A stretch of 64,000 bases of DNA from Pseudomonas sp. MWU13-2105 (GTDB lineage Bacteria > Pseudomonadota > Gammaproteobacteria > Pseudomonadales > Pseudomonadaceae): positions 248,001-312,000 of the forward strand of contig NZ_JALLIY010000003.1 of NCBI RefSeq assembly GCF_023242315.1, written 5' to 3'. Every line of letters begins with the position of its first letter. Position 1 is the stretch's first letter. Below are positions 55,301 through 60,799 of this stretch, in pieces. The notes below the pieces were generated by a model, which worked only from the letters and a program-made list of their open reading frames with translations, was not told where the DNA came from and did not search any database. The position numbers were made by a program, and so were the translations under genes.

Positions 55301-55767
55301 TTCCGGAGGTGCTGCCGGGGGATATCGACCTGATCGCGCCACTGGGCACCATCGATGCGGGGGAGGCGGGGATCCGCGTCTCGGGCAACGTCAACATCGC
55401 CGCCTTGCAGGTGGTGAATGCGGCGAACATCCAGGTGCAGGGCAAGTCTTCGGGCGTGCCGGTGGTGGCCTCGGTCAATACCGGGGCGATCACCTCGGCC
55501 AGCGCGGCGGCCACTTCGGCGGTCCAGGCTGCCGACAACGTTGCACGGCAGCAGCAGGCCAGCGCGCGACAGAACCAACCCTCGGTGTTCAGCGTGCAGG
55601 TCCTGAGTTTCGGCCAGGAACGCCTGGAGCCTTCGCGCGACGGTGCCAGCCGTGGCACGCCGGGCTACAACCCGGACAGCCCGGTGCAGGTGCTGGGGGC
55701 CGGGCCGTTGAGCGAGCAGGCCCGGGCGCGCCTGACCGAGGAGGAGCGGGGCAACCTGACCTTGTAA
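43369..55767 (+). CDS. pdtA: Giant two-partner-secretion exoprotein (TpsA, haemagglutinin type, DUF3739)
   Basis: 4132 residues from the ATG at 43369, which has the ribosome site AAGGAAGGG; a GTG one codon earlier is less likely. Signal peptide to about residue 42. A Q/A-rich linker precedes the TPS secretion domain (about 123-350) with WETFNVGRNTTVDFSQQSNW and, at 219-222, NRNG where most TPS proteins have NPNG. Residues about 350-3580 are beta-helix repeats rich in G, S, T, N and L. A DUF3739 domain spans about 3584-4030 and a short tail ends ERGNLTL; there is no CDI-type toxin end. Only two cysteine pairs occur after the signal peptide (C2029/C2034, C3046/C3053). It should be exported by the TpsB protein encoded 1.1 kb downstream. 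Its order and neighbours match P. aeruginosa pdtA. Confidence 0.92.
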   Translation: MLRCKPPAKLNAQVRLGEPPIWALKPVAQAIALLLVAGSAQAQTAFSASWFADKGAAQAANAGQPGVQLPGMPPPLAQQQQANQQLQQSLANFNNSVAAIAAQQAAQAAGRQAALARLPTVPDGLGEGGLKVDTSLTQGWLNAKAPVQTQADGKTTVTITQTADKAILNWETFNVGRNTTVDFSQQSNWAVLNRINDPQARPSQIQGQIQGNGTVMLVNRNGVIFSGTSQVNVRNLVAAAANISDSQFSKGLYVDSTGTQPTFTDAVGQIQVERGAQIQTLNPATSTDSGGYALLLGSEVLNDGSLVTPNGQVTLAAGDNFYIRQGLSTAGNPRSTTRGNEVVSTLNSGSRSGTVINSGLITASTGDITLTGHQVLQNGVIASSTSTNTRGTVHLLNSAGDSTGSITLGTGSTTAILLDASTTGLDSQRAAALAALNGSPSNLITGKFDNLSSVVDRIEQSRVEIVSGGTVDFQNGSLTLATGGQVAVSAGQRSLVRDGSIIDVSGAVGVKVAMEANSIKVNVQGNELRDASGNRDAGKLSSSDVWVDVRDLVYVPAGTDGYPTARWYTAGGLLEVSGYLGTQGHGVGEWMAQGGTLTFTGKDVVTQKGAQINLSGGTLDVQSGYIKQTWLTGSDGRLYELSSAPGDLLYTGVYKGFADTSLRWGQTDYYYNPLIAPRQRYELGYTVGRDAGSLVISTGSAVLEGQVIGEVYRGPQQNQAANPTLYGYQQSQTAVARRAQLIAGTYTPIYDPIAGVVNYNLGASLNQVSFAANPTAIAAGVDLSSVIPVSRQGTLVLDTNQLNGFQLGAIKVAAKQQIEVDNNLSVTNGGTITLYGPQVAVNADLTARGGTLQLGNVLNQIDPNQSFKLQDTLIAAPGSSVASTTVAAGVTLNTAGLWTNQLLDSTDNQGLPYVNGGLVSLRSSGNLSLQAGSLIDVSSGAALQANGKLLGGKGGSLILAANAGGFGVGGVLSLGGDIRAVGVNGGGTLTLQSSQVVIGTPTTPVSGAVELGGDFFKQGFSAYDITGNEGLTVADGTQVDVSQPVYRLGDNATTVASGSDPAQALQVWTPDLYQQDPLKGVLTQRRGAGLSLKAGTLNPTDAQRATTVLTVGSGAVITVDPGQAISLGSIGQLTVNGTLNAWGGKVSLNNIGAVDPTLPVNGTGNSRSILLGDEALIDVAARAVTAVDMRGQIYGQVVGGGSIVIGGGAIDAAAGTATAADLFIVVSKGARLDASGTQASLDIAGQGRTLVASNGGGISLGSNNGLYLLGSFAAHAGGQGAAGGSLSVVLQTPLYALGGAGAATDRVMQVREMVLGQITDSGPTPDLNALIYGHGQLAADQVQSGGFGNLAVYSNGFLSFNGNLNLNLSQSLQLYAGAFTLPPNAPDTIHVNVSAPSLLLAGVQPPDISGIVLSPVSTTTGQSSLLPSQADFSAEGNVIDVRNNVLFGSKGSFNSGIGTDVQVERRGFDQVNLTSQGDLRFLAGIPTGTATPSTQLITAGDLLLSAAQLYPGTGSIARVIAGAGDTLGTRLLTIGRTTQSIPEMPYSAFGSLTLLAPDIEQGGVVRAPLGLIQLGNGSTKRVELLPDSLTSVSGNGLIMPYGGTSDGQTYLYNGQNVTLYGQTGLSGGSGIGVVMGGQSVVVSAGAILDLSGGGDLLGAGFVSGRGGSTDARYNPLVQVNPNGTFVLPGLATNPVYAIVPGVQQVYAPSAGKSGAQDPVLGQQITIGAGVPGLAPGTYTLLPSTYALLPGAFRVELNGLAGVGTGAGAQAMRNGSWSTAGQLSIANTGIRNSVASQVILTSANVLRTYSQYNETSYDQFAIADAARLGVPRPMIEADAKSLQLNLVQGATGSAFSFDGIGRFGAAEGGHAGTVGVISSGGAIEVVSVGTLAPTAFVGVTVDDRSLNALGAASLMIGGMPTIAYGQGGNYIGLGSNLSSSVVLRSGAKLATPEVLLVSSGGAITVEQGASINTLGMGPTAYDASQGYIYDLTTVGFPSTTRYNFLGISNGLLQVLAPSLPGDAGIHVGVCNSTPCTGQSELYSSGSIVVGTGNDFVLADNVRYGTRHLTLALSAINLGSDQALADAASRNLLPAGLSLNQSVLTRLLKGDTQYGAPALETLELAAHDGLNMYGSATLDTYDALTGKSLLNNLILSTPAIYGAGGAADVATIHTADLIWNGAANPAGNVVAGGAGTGSGRLNLQTETLEFGYGPYAQPNSVASLDRLLLGFSQVDISASQRVTANHKGSLSVYQSQGAYQASSGFAYSGGNLNISTPLLTGEAGSVNTITVGGALNVTALSGTQTRTGGQGAKLSLNANSLALDTAVVLSSGQLNLTATQDLTLGDGAQIDMAGRAILFNDVTQYSWGGDVTLKSITGNIYQAAGSHIDLSAQNNRAGQFTAQAVDPAEGLVDLQGSILGSSSGFYDAGGTYLPYLGGFANIQAQRLGASGAEDASFAALNQRLNAGQVYGARTFQIKQGNLTIGNDLKANAIVISLDNGSLLVNGKVDASGVQVGSINLSASQGLTLAGNAVLDAHGSGLQVDSQGKIIDSPNRAMVELNSGQGLLTLASGATIDLRAGTGVTLGSGPGQNDGRARGTLELDAPRLGGVSAGDIAIDASGNLAIRGARSIAVNGTWQYSDAPLGTDPAASGRPYQVITQSYLDGIDRQNSAFVDAALLNNNLLQNKLAGLYNATYGDVLHLRPAVEIVSATPGGDLVVQGDIDLSGYRYASLNPFTQKTGVYGSGEVGKLALRAGGDLNIYGSITDGFAPPPKTDDDTGWLLLSGIDFSGGNIVVPGAGVTLADGTRFPAGSTLNYDVPLRAVTLVSGTRLPVSATLDQPLLLPAGTVLAAAVRDSNGNLLFAAGTLLTQAQNLPAGTQLDAGTLLTADTALRAFSWPKGVALPSIAGGYMASNNLLTLNGDLALARGALIPSGTNVLLPGGVDSVQLRPEVGGRQGELWGVAPMLAEGSQSWSLRLVAGADTSAADNRVVQVSPAHGDIHLADSHYGMYGVGALVYTAQGSFDAFFDYSMVGQPVDFVAIGWPTFCTDMPGDCTTIPGSAYTVKPAGSRFSVIRTGAADLELVSGGNLSMDSLFGVYTAGTSSTVTSANDPYNQPRAVVAGGTVLNALFGGNESLVNGGTDSVYRAWYPEGGGNLTLKVGGDLSGNIVLPTSNGINKPNGDTDHDSANIADWLWRQGSGTVNTGTSPQPTAWWINFGTYAASMTSGADQMLGFTGFGTLGGGNLNVQVTGNAGVLESLAGNAIGASSVNPRTQGLVLAVGSTGRVAADGSLQVTGGGNLTLRVGGDLNPAATAIVNNQDTDDRNGVITNLRGHVVLDSTTVGVLTLLYGASDQDQAPGETRGYTAFNSTRSLAGGGMTLVPGDATFDLSTLGDLVVQTVSDPGRVAELNASPYLASDGSHGNGLSWFSLWTDHTAINLFSAGGNLTPVFAGTASDNAVVYPSILNAIAANGSIYYGDAANRNSAATVAAALTLAPSNKGQLQLLAANAIYGGNLTISQSSANPEALATPERPAFVAMSNGIQINGSSNLSADGNRPFISGSVGPLFAFGPDSASGQWNADAEPARFYALTGDLIGVRSGRTVTYTNQVDSRSGQTWYEGGGPVWMEAGRDIVSSGSSPAGEAQQPSNGDYLTVGNLFIQNNPTDISLVSAGRDILYSNFNVAGPGTLVVSAGRNVLMADKTSITSLGAVVPGDSRPGASIVMQAGVGPNGPDYQAFIAPYLDPSNQAQAGTPLASQPGKVAKTYDTELVAWLGERYGFTGSVDEARAYYAALPPQQQDIFARSVYFAELKAAGREYNLVGGIRQGSYLRGRDAIAALFPEKDVAGNPILYQGAITLYGPSGVHTNFGGDIQMLAPGGGLVFGIEGAAPPSTAGIITQGQGDIQLFAQDNILLGQSRVMTTFGGSITAWSAAGDINAGRGSKTTVVYTPPKRVYDAWGNVSLSPAVPSTGAGIATLNPIPEVLPGDIDLIAPLGTIDAGEAGIRVSGNVNIAALQVVNAANIQVQGKSSGVPVVASVNTGAITSASAAATSAVQAADNVARQQQASARQNQPSVFSVQVLSFGQERLEPSRDGASRGTPGYNPDSPVQVLGAGPLSEQARARLTEEERGNLTL

Positions 55768-55847
55768 TCAACCGATGTTTCTCCTCAGTGGCGGCCGTAA
55801 TGGCCAATGCTGGCACATTTAACGAAGTGTGCAGTCGGGTGCAGGTT

Positions 55848-55983
55848 TGTGGCGAGCGGGCTTGCCCGCGCTGGGCTGCGGAGCAGCCCTGAACCTGTGC
55901 CTGCGTTCTGCCTGAAACAATGAGATCGCTGATTTCAGGGCCGCTTCGCGCCCCAGCGCGGGCAAGCCCGCTCGCCACAAAAC
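55848..55983. repeat. REP element pair
   Basis: TGGCGAGCGGGCTTGCCCGC at 55851 and its inverted copy GCGGGCAAGCCCGCTCGCCA at about 55958-55977 form a stem of 20 bases around about 85 bases. Confidence 0.85.
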
Positions 55984-56085
55984 CGCGCTTGGCGTCAACC
56001 CTCCTTAACTGACAGGCATTGGCCGCAATGGCCACTTTTTTTGCCTGCGAAAACCTCCTCTACACACCGCCAACGCCGTCGCGGA

Positions 56086-56112
56086 ATGAAGCTTTTATGA
56101 CAAAAGTTCGGT
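56086..56112 (+). promoter_or_regulatory. Second copy of the inverted Pho-box-like element
   Basis: ATGAA-N6-ATGACAAA-A-GTTCGGT; the opposite strand reads TTGTCAT-AAAA-GCTTCAT. It ends 102 bases before the start of the phdA-like gene, almost the same distance as the copy before the TPS exoprotein gene. Confidence 0.68.
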
Positions 56113-56163
56113 AGCACAAGGCCAGCCCGGTCATGGATATGTGAAGCGGTCAAGGGCACGCAA

Positions 56164-56177
56164 GGGGACCTGTCCCC
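56164..56177. promoter_or_regulatory. Palindrome before the phdA-like gene
   Basis: GGGGAC-CT-GTCCCC, 37 bases before the start codon. Phd-type antitoxins often bind palindromes at their own promoters, so it may be an operator. Confidence 0.35.
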
Positions 56178-56214
56178 ACGCCATGGCAAGGCCGGGAGAG
56201 AGACGAGGAGAACT

Positions 56215-56817
56215 ATGGAACGTTACTCGAAAGTGGGCATGCAGGAACTGGATCAGCGTTTGTCGAAGATCGTCGAGGCCGCACGCAAGAAGCCCGTCTC
56301 GGTCTATCGCTACGGCGCGCCCTGGGTCTGGATCGTGTCCCAGGACGACTGGCAGGGCGCCCTGAAGGAAGTCTCCAGCTATATCCCGCCGGGCCATTCG
56401 CTGGTGTTGTTGCGTCCGCAGATCGATGACCTGCTCGACGACGATCGTGAATTCCTGCGCTCACTGCATGCCGACTCCGACATGCAGATCGCACCCCAGA
56501 CCGTCATGCACATCCTCTTGCTGCAACTGCTGTATTCGGTACCCAGCGAGCAGCAACTCTACGAGCAGCTCAATTACAACCTGCTGTTCCGCTGGTTCGT
56601 CGGCCTCGACCTGAACCAGAAGGTCTGGGGCTTCAACGTGCTGAGCAGGGACATCGCCACGCTGCTGGACCACCCGCAAGCAGTGCTGCTGATCCAGAAA
56701 ATCATCGGGGAAGTGTTCTGCGGCGCCTTGCTGCAGATGCCGGAGTTCTCCCTGAACTTCGCCCAGTTGCATACCTGGCTGGCCCGGCACCCGTCGATAT
56801 CGAACGTGAACAACTAA
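56215..56817 (+). CDS. phdA: Phd-like domain fused to transposase DUF772 domain
   Basis: 200 residues. Residues 1-60 look like a Phd/YefM antitoxin N-terminus (SKVGMQELDQRLSKIVEAAR, PVSVYRYGAPWVWIVSQDDW). Residues about 62-170 match the N-terminal domain of IS5-type transposases (DUF772): SLVLLRPQIDDLL, ILLLQLLYSVPSEQQLYEQL and NYNLLFRWFVGLDLNQKVWG. The catalytic DDE domain is absent, so it cannot transpose. The position between TpsA and TpsB genes matches P. aeruginosa PA0691 (PhdA), which has been linked to BfmR and control of phage-mediated lysis in biofilms. It probably binds DNA or protein; its true role in the TPS locus is unknown. Good ribosome site GAGGAG. Confidence 0.75.
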   Translation: MERYSKVGMQELDQRLSKIVEAARKKPVSVYRYGAPWVWIVSQDDWQGALKEVSSYIPPGHSLVLLRPQIDDLLDDDREFLRSLHADSDMQIAPQTVMHILLLQLLYSVPSEQQLYEQLNYNLLFRWFVGLDLNQKVWGFNVLSRDIATLLDHPQAVLLIQKIIGEVFCGALLQMPEFSLNFAQLHTWLARHPSISNVNN

Positions 56818-56823
56818 AAGCGT

Positions 56824-56870
56824 CCGGGGCATTGACCCGGGCCCATACGGCCTCGACTGCGTTCGAGGCC
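56824..56870 (+). promoter_or_regulatory. Two hairpins between the phdA-like and tpsB genes
   Basis: CCGGG/CCCGG (56824-56840) and GGCCTCGA/TCGAGGCC (56849-56870, 6-base loop, followed by ATTTTGAAT) precede the tpsB start. The second may work as an attenuator or a 5' stabilising structure. Confidence 0.45.
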
Positions 56871-56891
56871 ATTTTGAATCAAGGGGGCGGT

Positions 56892-58502
56892 GTGGAGCAT
56901 TTGTTCTTCAAAAGAGCGCGACGGAGGCTGGCCGGGCACTGGCTGCCGGTGTGCGGCGGGCTGGTCCTGGCGGTGCTGGGGCGTCCGCTGCTGGCCGACG
57001 AGGCGCCGGCCAAGCTGGTCGACGTCAACGAATACGTTGTGCGTGGCAACACCGTGCTGCAGGCGCGGGATATCGAGGAAGCGGTGTACCCGTTCCTCGG
57101 TCCGCAAAAGGCCCTGAGCGATATCGAGGGCGCCCGCGAGGCCTTGCAGAAAAGCTACCAGGCCAAGGGTTACCAGTCGGTGTATGTCGAGTTGCCGGAG
57201 CAGAAAGTCGAAGGCGGCATCGTTTACCTGCAAATCAGTGAAACCAAGGTCGGCCGGGTCCGCGTGGTCGGCGCCCAGCACTATTCGCCGGTGGAGATCC
57301 GTGACGATGTCCCGGCCCTGAAGGAAGGCGCTGTGCCGAACTTCGCCCAGGTCCAGAGTGAGCTGGCGGCGCTGAACAAGAGCCCCGGTCGCCAGGTCAT
57401 GCCGCTGGTCCGCGAAGGCCAGCGTCCGGGGACCATGGACGTCGACCTGCAGGTCGACGACAAGAATCCCTGGCATGCCAGTGTCGGCCTGAACAACGAC
57501 CACAGCGCCGACACCAAGGACCTGCGCGCCGTGACCTCGATCGGCTACGACAACCTCTGGCAGCTGGGCCACAGCATCTCCCTGACCTATTTCACCGCAC
57601 CCGAGGAGCAGAGCAACGCCAAGGTCTGGTCCGGTTCCTACAGCGCCCCGTTGAACGAGCGCTGGGCGGTGCAGTTTTCCGGTTACCAGTCCGACAGCAA
57701 CGTCGCCACCATCGGCGGCAGCAACGTACTGGGCAAGGGCCATTCCTATGGTGTCTCGGGCATCTACACGGTGCCGGGGGGCAGCATCTGGTCCAACTCG
57801 TTGTCACTGGGGGTGGACTTCAAGGACTTCGAGGAACAGCTCAAGTTCGGCGGCAGTAGCGACAAGGTGCCGCTCAAGTACGCACCGTTCACGTTCGGCT
57901 ACAACGGCTACCGCTATACCGAAAAATCCCAGTTGGGCCTCGGCCTGAGCCTGGTGGTCGGCACCCGGGCCTTCTTCGGCTACGGCAGCAACGACCAGGA
58001 CTTCGACAACAAGCGTTATCGCGCCAGCCCCAGTTTCGCCCTGCTCAAAGGCGACCTGAGTTACACCCAGGACATTTTCGGCGAGTGGCAGAGCGCGTCC
58101 AAGACTTCGTTCCAACTGGCCTCCGGCCCGCTGATTTCCAACGAGCAGATGTCCGCCGGCGGTGCTACCTCGGTACGCGGCTACCTCGCCGCCGAGGTGA
58201 CCGGCGACCAAGGCGTGCTGTTTTCCCAGGAACTGCGAACGCCGTCCCTGGCCAAGTACCTGGGCAGCTATGTCCAGGAATGGCGCTTGTATGCCTTCGC
58301 CGAGGGCGCCCAGTTGTACCTGCGCGAGCCGCTGCCTGAACAGAAAGCCGACTACAGCCTGGCCAGCGTCGGTCTCGGCACTCGGGCCAGCTTGAGCAAA
58401 TGGCTGTCCGGCAGCCTCGACTGGGGCTATCCGCTGGTCAATGGACCGAACACGCAGAAGCAGGACTCGCGTTTGCATTTCAGCCTGCAAGCGACTTTCT
58501 GA
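56892..58502 (+). CDS. pdtB: Two-partner-secretion outer-membrane transporter (TpsB/FhaC type)
   Basis: 536 residues from a GTG at 56892 preceded by AAGGGGG; an in-frame TTG at 56832 has no ribosome site. Signal peptide to about 36 (LADEAP follows). Two POTRA domains (about 40-118: VDVNEYVVRGNTVLQARDIE; about 120-190: GRVRVVGAQHYSPVEIRDDV), then a 16-strand barrel with the conserved VRGY motif at 428-431 and a C-terminal aromatic residue (QATF). It would export the giant exoprotein encoded upstream. It lies 74 bases after the phdA-like gene and 22 before the ExbB-like gene. Confidence 0.93.
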   Translation: MEHLFFKRARRRLAGHWLPVCGGLVLAVLGRPLLADEAPAKLVDVNEYVVRGNTVLQARDIEEAVYPFLGPQKALSDIEGAREALQKSYQAKGYQSVYVELPEQKVEGGIVYLQISETKVGRVRVVGAQHYSPVEIRDDVPALKEGAVPNFAQVQSELAALNKSPGRQVMPLVREGQRPGTMDVDLQVDDKNPWHASVGLNNDHSADTKDLRAVTSIGYDNLWQLGHSISLTYFTAPEEQSNAKVWSGSYSAPLNERWAVQFSGYQSDSNVATIGGSNVLGKGHSYGVSGIYTVPGGSIWSNSLSLGVDFKDFEEQLKFGGSSDKVPLKYAPFTFGYNGYRYTEKSQLGLGLSLVVGTRAFFGYGSNDQDFDNKRYRASPSFALLKGDLSYTQDIFGEWQSASKTSFQLASGPLISNEQMSAGGATSVRGYLAAEVTGDQGVLFSQELRTPSLAKYLGSYVQEWRLYAFAEGAQLYLREPLPEQKADYSLASVGLGTRASLSKWLSGSLDWGYPLVNGPNTQKQDSRLHFSLQATF

Positions 58503-58524
58503 ACCTTATTACGGAGCAATTTTC

Positions 58525-60360
58525 ATGCAGCGCCTGATGATATCCCTGTTGATCTGCCTGGGCCTCGTGCTCCCGGCGACCGCCAATGCCTGGTGGCAGG
58601 ACGACTGGCACTACCGCAAGCAGATTACCGTCGACACCACCGCGCAAGGCGCGGCGATCAACGACGCCCCCGGTCGCAGCAGCCTGCTGGTGCGCCTGCA
58701 CACCGGCAACTTCAGCTTCGACGGGGTCAAGGAGGACGGTTCGGACCTGCGCTTCGTCGCGGCGGACGACAAGACCCTGCTCAACTACCAGATCGAAAGC
58801 TTCGACCCGCTGATGGGCATGGCGCTGATCTGGGTCGATGTACCGAAGGTCGAAGGTGCCCAGCGCCAGGATCTGTGGATGTACTACGGCAATGCCAAGG
58901 CCCCGGCGGTAAGCAACGGTCAACTGGCCTTTGATCCCAACTACACCGCGGTCTATCACTTCGACGGTACGCCGGGCACGCCACCCAAGGACGCCACGGC
59001 TTTCGCCAACAATGCGCAGAACGCCAGCGGCAGCCGTATCGACGGCGTGATCGGCGGCGCCTTGCAGTTGGCCGGCCAGGCCTTGTCGCTGCCGGCCAGC
59101 CCGTCGCTGCAATACAGCGCCGGCGGTGCTCTGACCCTGAGCGCCTGGGTGCGCCTGGACCAGGCCACGGGCGAGCAGTTGCTGGTGGCTAGGCGTGAAG
59201 GCGGCCACGCCTTTGTGCTGGGGGTCAGCCAGGGCACGCCGTTCGTTGAGGTCAACGGCCAGCGCGGGGTGTCGACCCAGGCGCTGAACCCGGGGCAATG
59301 GCAGCATCTCGCAGTCACCGTGCAGGGTGGCAAGGTGACGCTGTTCGTCAACGGTCGAGAGAGCGCGAACCTGGCCCAGGAAGTCCCGGCGTTCAACTCG
59401 CCGATCGCGGTCGGCGCCGAGCTGCCGGCCGCAGTCGATCCGGCGGCTCCGGCCGCCACGCTCTACCAACCGTTCCAGGGTGCCATCGACGAACTGCGGC
59501 TGTCCAAGGTCGTGCGTCCGGCCGCCGCGCTGCTGGCCGATGCCATGTCCCAGGGCGCCGAATCGAAGCTGGTGCTCTACGGCGTCGATGAAGAACAGTC
59601 GGGCTTCGGCTTCGGCAGCCTGGGCTTCCTGCTCAAGGCCGTGCCGGCGGATGCCTGGGTGATCATCGCGGTCCTGGTGCTGATGATGTTCCAGTCGTGG
59701 TTCATCATGATCCGCAAGAACAGTGCCCTGGGCCGCGTCAGCCGGGCCAACGAGCTGTTCCGCGAGCAGTTCGCGCAGATCGGCACCCGCCTGGAAATGT
59801 TCGCCGACGACCAGGACCTGGCCCGACGCCTGGTGCATTCCTCGCTGTGGCGCCTGTACCTGGTGGCGGTCAAGGAAATCCGCACCCGTCGTGCCCAGGG
59901 CGCCGACACCTCGTCGGTCTCGGCGGCGACCATCGAAGCCATCCGCTGCTCCATGGACGGCGTGCGTACCCGGGAGAACCAGCAACTGGGTTCGAAGCTC
60001 TCGACCCTGTCCAACGCCATCGCCGGCGGCCCCTATATCGGCCTGCTCGGCACCGTGCTGGGGATCATGGTGGTGTTCCTCGGCACGGCCATGGCCGGTG
60101 ACGTCAATATCAACGCCATCGCCCCGGGCATGGCGGCGGCCTTGCTGGCCACGGCCATGGGCCTGTTCGTCGCGATCCCGGCGCTGTTCGGCTACAACCG
60201 CCTGATCACCCGCAACAAGGAAGTCAGCGCCGACATGCGCGTGTTCGTCGACGAGTTCATCACCCGCCTGGCCGAGATGCACGGCGAAAGCCACTCCCAC
60301 GAAAACGCCCAGCGCCGCGGCCTGCATGCCGATCAACACACCACGTCGATTCCGGCCTGA
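58525..60360 (+). CDS. exbB: ExbB-type proton channel with DUF2341 and LamG ectodomain
   Basis: 611 residues. Signal peptide 1-22, then DUF2341 (about 23-125, WWQDDWHYRKQITVD), a LamG/concanavalin-like domain (about 138-335, AVYHFDGTPGTP, LTLSAWVRLDQATGEQLLVA, WQHLAVTVQGGKVTLFVNGR), TM1 at about 377-396 (AWVIIAVLVLMMFQSWFIMI), a cytoplasmic loop, and the MotA/TolQ/ExbB domain (about 498-585, YIGLLGTVLGIMVVFLGTAM). Ordinary ExbB has no such ectodomain. With ExbD and TonB next door it should form a proton-driven Ton motor whose periplasmic part might bind glycan, peptidoglycan or a protein. P. aeruginosa exbB2 holds the same place. Confidence 0.9.
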   Translation: MQRLMISLLICLGLVLPATANAWWQDDWHYRKQITVDTTAQGAAINDAPGRSSLLVRLHTGNFSFDGVKEDGSDLRFVAADDKTLLNYQIESFDPLMGMALIWVDVPKVEGAQRQDLWMYYGNAKAPAVSNGQLAFDPNYTAVYHFDGTPGTPPKDATAFANNAQNASGSRIDGVIGGALQLAGQALSLPASPSLQYSAGGALTLSAWVRLDQATGEQLLVARREGGHAFVLGVSQGTPFVEVNGQRGVSTQALNPGQWQHLAVTVQGGKVTLFVNGRESANLAQEVPAFNSPIAVGAELPAAVDPAAPAATLYQPFQGAIDELRLSKVVRPAAALLADAMSQGAESKLVLYGVDEEQSGFGFGSLGFLLKAVPADAWVIIAVLVLMMFQSWFIMIRKNSALGRVSRANELFREQFAQIGTRLEMFADDQDLARRLVHSSLWRLYLVAVKEIRTRRAQGADTSSVSAATIEAIRCSMDGVRTRENQQLGSKLSTLSNAIAGGPYIGLLGTVLGIMVVFLGTAMAGDVNINAIAPGMAAALLATAMGLFVAIPALFGYNRLITRNKEVSADMRVFVDEFITRLAEMHGESHSHENAQRRGLHADQHTTSIPA

Positions 60361-60371
60361 GGGGAACAGCC

Positions 60372-60797
60372 ATGGCTAGCGTAAATGCCTCCCACGACGA
60401 TGACGATGATGCCCCAGTCGACAGCATCAACATCACGCCCCTGGTGGACGTGCTGATGGTGGTGCTGGTGATGTTCATCCTCACCGCCACCGCCCAGGTC
60501 TCGGGCATCCAGATTCACCTGCCCAAGGCCAGCGCCTCGGTGTCGCTGTCCCAGGCCAAGACCAAGGCCATTTCGGTCAACGACGGCGGCCAGGTGTTCC
60601 TCGACGCCTATCCGGTGACGTTGCCGGAACTGGAAGAGCGCCTGCGCATCGAGAAGGCCCAGAGTCCGGACTTTCCGATCATCGTGCGCGGCGACGCCAC
60701 GGTGCAGTACCAGAAAGTCATTGAAGTGCTCGACCTGCTGCGGCGCCTGGAGTTGTCCCAGGTCGGGCTGGTCACCGGCAAACCGACCCAGGGCTGA
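60372..60797 (+). CDS. exbD: ExbD/TolR-type proton channel subunit
   Basis: 141 residues. One membrane helix with the essential aspartate D26 in INITPLVDVLMVVLVMF, then a periplasmic domain (about 60-141) ending LRRLELSQVGLVTGKP. Unusual acidic run HDDDDDAPVD before the helix. It works with ExbB and TonB. It starts 11 bases after exbB and ends 2 bases before tonB. Confidence 0.95.
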   Translation: MASVNASHDDDDDAPVDSINITPLVDVLMVVLVMFILTATAQVSGIQIHLPKASASVSLSQAKTKAISVNDGGQVFLDAYPVTLPELEERLRIEKAQSPDFPIIVRGDATVQYQKVIEVLDLLRRLELSQVGLVTGKPTQG

Positions 60798-60799
60798 CC

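Larger units (their letters stand above)
55768..56214. other. Region between the TPS exoprotein and phdA-like genes
   Basis: 447 bases. REP elements fill 55848-55981. The second half holds the Pho-like element (56086-56112), a 14-base palindrome (56164-56177) and a purine-rich ribosome site, so the phdA-pdtB genes have their own promoter. No T-rich terminator was found after the exoprotein gene. Confidence 0.7.

Noticed and set aside
43369-55767. Contact-dependent inhibition (CdiA-type) toxin
   Set aside because: The C-terminus is a DUF3739 region with a short tail; there is no VENN-like motif, toxin domain or small immunity gene directly downstream.
56215-56817. Insertion-sequence remnant
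   Set aside because: Despite the DUF772 domain, the frame is intact, has no terminal inverted repeats, and its place between tpsA and tpsB is conserved in P. aeruginosa.
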